Shown: positions 31,775-35,199 of the stretch, in pieces
How positions within the stretch are numbered: position 1 is the first letter of the stretch
Layout of the letters: each line of letters opens with the position of its first letter
NCBI GenBank assembly: GCA_900546565.1
Contig: URDC01000014.1
Span: forward strand, 1-35,199
Source of the DNA: an uncultured Opitutales bacterium
GTDB lineage: Bacteria; Verrucomicrobiota; Verrucomicrobiia; Opitutales; Intestinicryptomonadaceae
Direction of reading: 5' to 3'
Length of the DNA: 35,199 nt
Made by a program: the position numbers and the translations under genes
Notes under the pieces: generated by a model
The model's input: only the letters and a program-made list of their open reading frames with translations
Told to the model about the DNA's origin: nothing
Database searches by the model: none

Positions 31775-32044
31775 TTACCTGTGGCGCGGGCCGAAACTGC
31801 GAATCGGATTCGGGCGCGGCGCATCCGCATTCTTCATTCTGTAAACAATACGGGCTTTGCCGAGGTCTTGCGGCGTCATTTCCATCTTAACTCTGTCTCC
31901 CACCGTAAGCTTTATGAAATTCTTGCGCAGCTTGCCCGAGATATGCGCCAAAACCTGATGTCCGTTTGCTATTTCCACCCTGAACATCGTTCCGGGAAGA
32001 ACCGATATCACTTTCCCCTCGACTTCTACAACCGTGTCTGCCAT
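31775..32044 (-). CDS. infA: Translation initiation factor IF-1
   Basis: 89 aa; the first 72 match IF-1 (EGKVISVLPGTMFRVEIANGHQVLAHISGKLRKNFI in pieces, an S1/OB fold that binds the 30S A site). The C-terminal 17 residues, PRPNPIRSFGPRHR at the end, are a basic extension not found in E. coli IF-1 (72 aa). It has its own TTGACA promoter 85 bases upstream and lies 88 bp after tadA. Confidence 0.95.
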   Translation of the reverse strand: MADTVVEVEGKVISVLPGTMFRVEIANGHQVLAHISGKLRKNFIKLTVGDRVKMEMTPQDLGKARIVYRMKNADAPRPNPIRSFGPRHR

Positions 32045-32100
32045 TGGATTTTATTTAATTCGTTTTTTTGTTTTTCGAAATTTTGAATTTTAAAACCGAG

Positions 32101-32129
32101 AGTCTTGCACGGTTTTAAGTTGTTGTCAA
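32101..32129 (-). promoter_or_regulatory. Promoter of infA
   Basis: On minus: TTGACA (32129-32124), 17 bp, AAGACT (32106-32101). Predicted leader about 50 nt. The -35 box lies just downstream of the tadA stop. Confidence 0.5.
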
Positions 32130-32132
32130 CTT

Positions 32133-32705
32133 TTATTCTGCGTTTCCGATTCCCGCTCCGTCCTCCTTGCGTTTGAGGGCGAAAAACGCCTTAATCATCT
32201 CCGCACATTCCTTTTCCAAAACTCCCGTTGAAACTTCCAACCTGTGGTTGAGCGTCGGGACTTCGTGGATTTTAAGCGCGCCGCCGAGAAACCCCATTTT
32301 TGCGTCGCCTACCGCATACACCGCGCGTTTTAGGCGTGCCATAACACACGCGCCCGAACACATAGGGCAGGGTTCTTTCGTCACATAAATCGTCGCTCCG
32401 TTGAGCCGCCAGTCGCCGAGCTTTGCCGCCGCCTGCGTTATCGCTAGAATTTCCGCGTGCGCCGTCGGGTCTTTCGTCGATTCCACCATATTGTGCGCCT
32501 GCGCCACAATTTCGCCTTCAAGCTCGATAACCGCACCAACGGGCACTTCGCCTTCCCTCCAAGCCTTCAACGCCTGATTGTAGGCAAGCTTCATATAGAA
32601 TTCGTCGTCGCGCAACATATACGACGGGTGCATAGGCGCAAACGGACATTCGGGCGCGGACTTCCTCCGCGCCGCGCCGTCTTCACTTTGCCGATTAAAA
32701 TTCAT
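32133..32705 (-). CDS. tadA: tRNA-specific adenosine deaminase
   Basis: 190 aa from the ATG at 32705; the first 30 residues are not part of the fold, and ATGs at 32633 or 32618 would give the usual 160 aa, so the start is open. The zinc site is HAE (83-85) and PCPMC (112-116), with the proton donor E85. KDPTAHAEI and the MCSGACVMAR loop are TadA marks. It converts A34 to inosine in tRNA-Arg(ACG), essential for CGN reading. Monocistronic or with infA downstream; the pfp gene is upstream, with a terminator between. Confidence 0.93.
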   Translation of the reverse strand: MNFNRQSEDGAARRKSAPECPFAPMHPSYMLRDDEFYMKLAYNQALKAWREGEVPVGAVIELEGEIVAQAHNMVESTKDPTAHAEILAITQAAAKLGDWRLNGATIYVTKEPCPMCSGACVMARLKRAVYAVGDAKMGFLGGALKIHEVPTLNHRLEVSTGVLEKECAEMIKAFFALKRKEDGAGIGNAE

Positions 32706-32767
32706 TGCGCCGGACTTGGTTTATAGTTATCTTTCCGAGCGAAAAACTTCTCGCTTCCCTCCCGCAC

Positions 32768-32800
32768 AAAAAACGGCGGACTAATAAAAAACCGCCGTTT
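32768..32800 (-). terminator. Intrinsic terminator of pfp
   Basis: On minus: AAACGGCGG (32800-32792), loop TTTTTTATTAGT, CCGCCGTTT (32779-32771), then further Ts. Nine-bp stem just downstream of the phosphofructokinase stop. Confidence 0.85.
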
Positions 32801-32839
32801 CGATGAACTTAGGGCACCCCCGCTATTATTTTGCCTTTG

Positions 32840-34084
32840 CTATTGAAGCTTCTTTTCGACAGCATTCTTCTGCAAGCGCACATACGCGGGCAGACCGTTG
32901 TCATAGGGGACATTCACTTCGCCCTGCAACAGCGGCAGAATGTACTTGTTGAATTGCGCCGAAATCGAAATCTTGTCTTCGTTGAGCCAGCTTTCGGGGA
33001 AGTGCTTCACTCCGTTTGCGACTTCCGCGAGGTCTACAAGCATAGTTTCGGCTTTGTATTTGTCGCTATCGGCGCGCACGAGCGCAACCATTTTTCCCGT
33101 TTCGCCTGCGACGGCAGCCTTCACGGCTTCCTGACCGCACTTGAACGCTTCTTCCGAGTCCGTTGCCGAACTGCAATGCGACGCCGCGCGTTGCGCGTGT
33201 CCAATCTTGCACGAACGCGCCTTTACGCCCTGCAATCTCGACGCCACCAAATTCTGCAAATATTCGCCCACGCCGCCCAGCTGCGAGTGCCCGAAAGAGT
33301 CCGTCGCGCCCGCGGCGGCAATGTAGTTGCCGTTTTCGTCCGCCAAGCCTTCGCTTGCTACAACAAGACAGAACTTGTTGTTTTTAAGGCATTCCTCCAC
33401 TTGCGAAATGAAGTAGTCCGCATTGAACGCCACTTCGGGCAGGAGAATGATGTGCGGAGCGTCTTCGGGGTTCGTGCGGCGTTTTGCAATCGTCGTTCCC
33501 GCGGCAATCCAGCCCGCGTTTCTGCCCATAACTTCGACAATCGAAACGAGGTCGTGATTTCCCATAGCTTCGTGGTCGAGAGCCAATTCGCGGATAGTCG
33601 TCGCCAAATACTTCACAACACTGCCGTAACCGGGGCAGTGGTCTGTGATTACGAGGTCGTTGTCAATCGTCTTCGGAATGCCGATAACGCGCATTTCCCA
33701 GTCGGCGTCCTGCGCGAATTGCGCAATTTTGTTTGCCGTATCCTGCGAGTCGTTTCCGCCGATGTAGAAGAAATATCTTATGTTGTGCGCCTTGCAGACT
33801 TCCAAGAATCTTGCATAGTCAGCATCGCTCTTAATCTTGTATCTGCAAGTTCCCAACGCCGAGGCGGGCGTGTAGCACAGCCCGCGAACCGCCTGTTGCG
33901 ATTCCGCCGCAAGGTCGATAAGATTTTCGTTCAAAATACCTTCAATACCGTTGAGCCCGCCGTAGATTTCCTCTATGCACTCGTGGTTGAGAGCTTCCGT
34001 AATCACGCCCGCGAGGCTTGCGTTAATCACAGTTGTGGGACCGCCCGACTGGGCTACTAAAACATTGCCGATTAGATCTTCCAT
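32840..34084 (-). CDS. pfp: Pyrophosphate-dependent phosphofructokinase
   Basis: 414 aa. VLVAQSGGPTTVINASLAG (in pieces) at the N terminus and FYIGGNDSQDT (106-116) are PFK marks. The PKTIDND motif (137-143) has lysine at the position that is glycine in ATP enzymes, the accepted sign of pyrophosphate use. The third position of the GG(D/N) motif is asparagine (GGND, 109-112) instead of the usual GGDD of PPi enzymes, seen in part of the family. It phosphorylates fructose 6-phosphate reversibly. Single gene with its own terminator; there is no ribosome site before the ATG and a TTGATA lies 57 bases upstream. Confidence 0.93.
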   Translation of the reverse strand: MEDLIGNVLVAQSGGPTTVINASLAGVITEALNHECIEEIYGGLNGIEGILNENLIDLAAESQQAVRGLCYTPASALGTCRYKIKSDADYARFLEVCKAHNIRYFFYIGGNDSQDTANKIAQFAQDADWEMRVIGIPKTIDNDLVITDHCPGYGSVVKYLATTIRELALDHEAMGNHDLVSIVEVMGRNAGWIAAGTTIAKRRTNPEDAPHIILLPEVAFNADYFISQVEECLKNNKFCLVVASEGLADENGNYIAAAGATDSFGHSQLGGVGEYLQNLVASRLQGVKARSCKIGHAQRAASHCSSATDSEEAFKCGQEAVKAAVAGETGKMVALVRADSDKYKAETMLVDLAEVANGVKHFPESWLNEDKISISAQFNKYILPLLQGEVNVPYDNGLPAYVRLQKNAVEKKLQ

Positions 34085-34098
34085 AATTTTCTATTATT

Positions 34099-34200
34099 AA
34101 AATGATGTCCGCATTGTTTCAAAATTCGGCGCTTTTATCAACATTTTATTTGGGGACGATTTTATTTTTCATAAAAATGTTGTTTTTTCGACATCATTTT
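34099..34200. promoter_or_regulatory. Nested inverted repeats between divergent pfp and exonuclease genes
   Basis: Perfect 11-bp outer arms AAAATGATGTC (34099-34109) and GACATCATTTT (34190-34200), with inner arms CAACATTTT (34139-34147) and AAAATGTTG (34174-34182). The TTGATA box of pfp (34141-34136, minus) lies on the inner left arm. It could be an operator for divergent control or a cruciform. Confidence 0.5.
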
Positions 34201-34207
34201 GCGAAGA

Positions 34208-34236
34208 TTGACATTTCATTATATGGAAGGCGAAAT
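34208..34236 (+). promoter_or_regulatory. Possible promoter of the exonuclease gene
   Basis: TTGACA at 34208-34213 and CGAAAT after 17 bp (34231-34236). The predicted start is at the ATG at 34244; an earlier ATG at 34223 would be inside the promoter. The -10 is weak. Confidence 0.4.
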
Positions 34237-34243
34237 CAAGTGT

Positions 34244-35002
34244 ATGTTCCCCAGACGCGTCGACCCCGATTTAGTCGCGCAGCTGCCCATTGTCAAGTGC
34301 CCCGACGAAATCGTTCTCGTCCAGACGCTCGACCAGCTCGACGGCGTTTTGTCCGAAATCGCCTCCGAAAGCGTTCTCGGTTTCGATACCGAAACGCGTC
34401 CTAGCTTTTCCAAAAAACAGCATTATAAAGTTGCAATTTTGCAGCTTGCGGGCGCGTCGAAGGCGTGGGTTTTCAGGCTCGAACCGCTCGAATCGCGCCT
34501 TTCGGACATCTACAAAATTCTCGAAAATCCCGACATCATAAAGGCCGGGCTTGCCGTCAGGGGCGACATTCGCTCGCTTTCGGCGCGTATGAATTTCAAG
34601 GCGGCGGGCTTTGTAGACGTCTCCAATTACACAAGTCGGATGGGCATCATCAACACGGGGATGAAAAACCTCGCCGCCCTCTTCCTCGGCGAGCGCGTTT
34701 CCAAAGCCGCCCAGATGTCGAATTGGGACGCCGAACTTACCCCGAAGCAGCTCGACTACGCCGCTACCGACGCTTGGATGTCGCGCCGCCTCTATATCGA
34801 AGTCCTTAAAGTTATCGAATGCGGACGCGCCGAAGTCGAGCCCGAACCAGATCCGATCCCCCCTCCGTTTAGCTTCTCCAAATTTTATAAAGAGTGGACG
34901 CGCCGTTTAGGCAGAATTTTCGCCAAAGTCAAACGCACCGTCAAGAACTCCCTCGGCGGCAAGAAGCGCAGGCATCGCCGTCGCCGCCGCCGCCGTCGCT
35001 AA
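34244..35002 (+). CDS. DEDDy 3'-5' exonuclease (RNase D-like) with an arginine-rich tail
   Basis: 252 aa from the ATG at 34244; the earlier ATG at 34223 gives 259 aa and is also possible. The four acidic residues of the DEDD family are visible: D48 and E50 in LGFDTETR, D108 in VRGDIRSL and D176 in YAATDAW, with Y172, so the DEDDy subclass. The fold covers about 25-195. After it comes a proline-rich linker (PEPDPIPPPFSFS) and a basic tail that ends in eight arginines, probably for RNA or ribosome contact. Substrate could be tRNA 3' ends or other RNA or DNA; there is no HRDC domain. The Arg tail is coded by a GCC/CGC-rich stretch. Confidence 0.85.
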   Translation: MFPRRVDPDLVAQLPIVKCPDEIVLVQTLDQLDGVLSEIASESVLGFDTETRPSFSKKQHYKVAILQLAGASKAWVFRLEPLESRLSDIYKILENPDIIKAGLAVRGDIRSLSARMNFKAAGFVDVSNYTSRMGIINTGMKNLAALFLGERVSKAAQMSNWDAELTPKQLDYAATDAWMSRRLYIEVLKVIECGRAEVEPEPDPIPPPFSFSKFYKEWTRRLGRIFAKVKRTVKNSLGGKKRRHRRRRRRRR

Positions 35003-35039
35003 AACGGGCGAGGGCGTCCCGCTGGGCGGGCTGCCATAA

Positions 35040-35199
35040 CGGGGGTTTTTATAAATTCGAAAGCGGCGCGGATTGCCTGTGGCAATTCCGCTTTGATTAT
35101 TTATTTAAGTTGAGGCTATCAAAAATCCAATCTACCCCCCGAGCGCGGATTTTGCGTCCGCAAATTGAATTGTGGCGTATATCATAATCGCCACAAGAG
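35040..35199 (+). repeat. Composite repeat, copy 3 (truncated by the window end)
   Basis: Module A hairpin GCGGATTGCC-TGT-GGCAATTCCGC (35068-35091), then CTTTGATTATTTATTTA, then the B module with hairpins GCGGA-TTTTGCG-TCCGC and TTGTGGCG-...-CGCCACAA up to the last base. The sequence from about 35130 to 35199 matches the reverse complement of 201-270 closely. Sense orientation to the exonuclease gene. The C and D modules would lie beyond the window. Confidence 0.85.

Overview
The window is a chromosomal stretch of a Gram-negative bacterium. LpxD (lipid A), an Mla/Pqi-type lipid transport operon, two lipoproteins and several signal peptides show an outer-membrane cell plan. The leucine in the FabD nucleophile motif (GLSLGE), a pyrophosphate-type phosphofructokinase, a SUMF1/FGE-like domain protein and overall gene style suggest the PVC superphylum (a Verrucomicrobiota/Lentisphaerota-like organism). 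That placement is inference. The region is almost entirely core genome: no phage, integrase, transposase, CRISPR or restriction genes were found.

Layout. 1-547 is non-coding and repeat-rich. 548-3178 (minus) is an operon acylphosphatase > ABC ATPase > ABC-2 permease > TPR-like membrane protein, joined by ATGA overlaps. It is divergent from a secreted beta-propeller-like protein (3277-4176, plus) closed by an unusual nested terminator. tRNA-Phe(GAA) and an M3 oligopeptidase lie on the minus strand (4481-6654). clpB (7008-9587, plus) is followed by 70-bp tandem hairpin repeats. trxA and a proline-rich tail-anchored protein are on minus (9888-10643). From 10923 to 24586 everything is on plus: prfB with its programmed frameshift, an unknown protein, a lipoprotein, an M23 peptidase, guaB, a TPR/FGE-like protein, hisA, an rRNA methyltransferase, then mlaE-mlaF-mlaD-lipoprotein-fabD and a small secreted protein. 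A repeat-rich gap (24587-25039) separates this from a long minus-strand block: HIT > phoH > 7TM-HD phosphodiesterase > lpxD, and tadA > infA > FecCD permease > ATPase, and pfp. The last gene is a plus-strand DEDDy exonuclease with an arginine-rich tail, and the window ends in another copy of the repeat.

Functionally the genes cover outer-membrane assembly and lipid traffic (lpxD, Mla operon, fabD), translation (prfB, infA, tadA, tRNA-Phe, rRNA methyltransferase, phoH), stress and proteolysis (clpB, trxA, oligopeptidase A), nucleotide and amino-acid synthesis (guaB, hisA), glycolysis (pfp) and iron/heme-type uptake.

The most interesting material is between the genes. A family of hairpins with compensating stem changes sits behind genes, always in the sense orientation, and is embedded in a larger composite repeat present at 1-361, about 24650-24850 and 35050-35199. 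Two terminators are wrapped in long outer inverted repeats. Several transcription units start with TTGAC(A/T)- or TTGATA-type boxes only 35-39 nt before a start codon that lacks a Shine-Dalgarno sequence, suggesting leaderless mRNAs.
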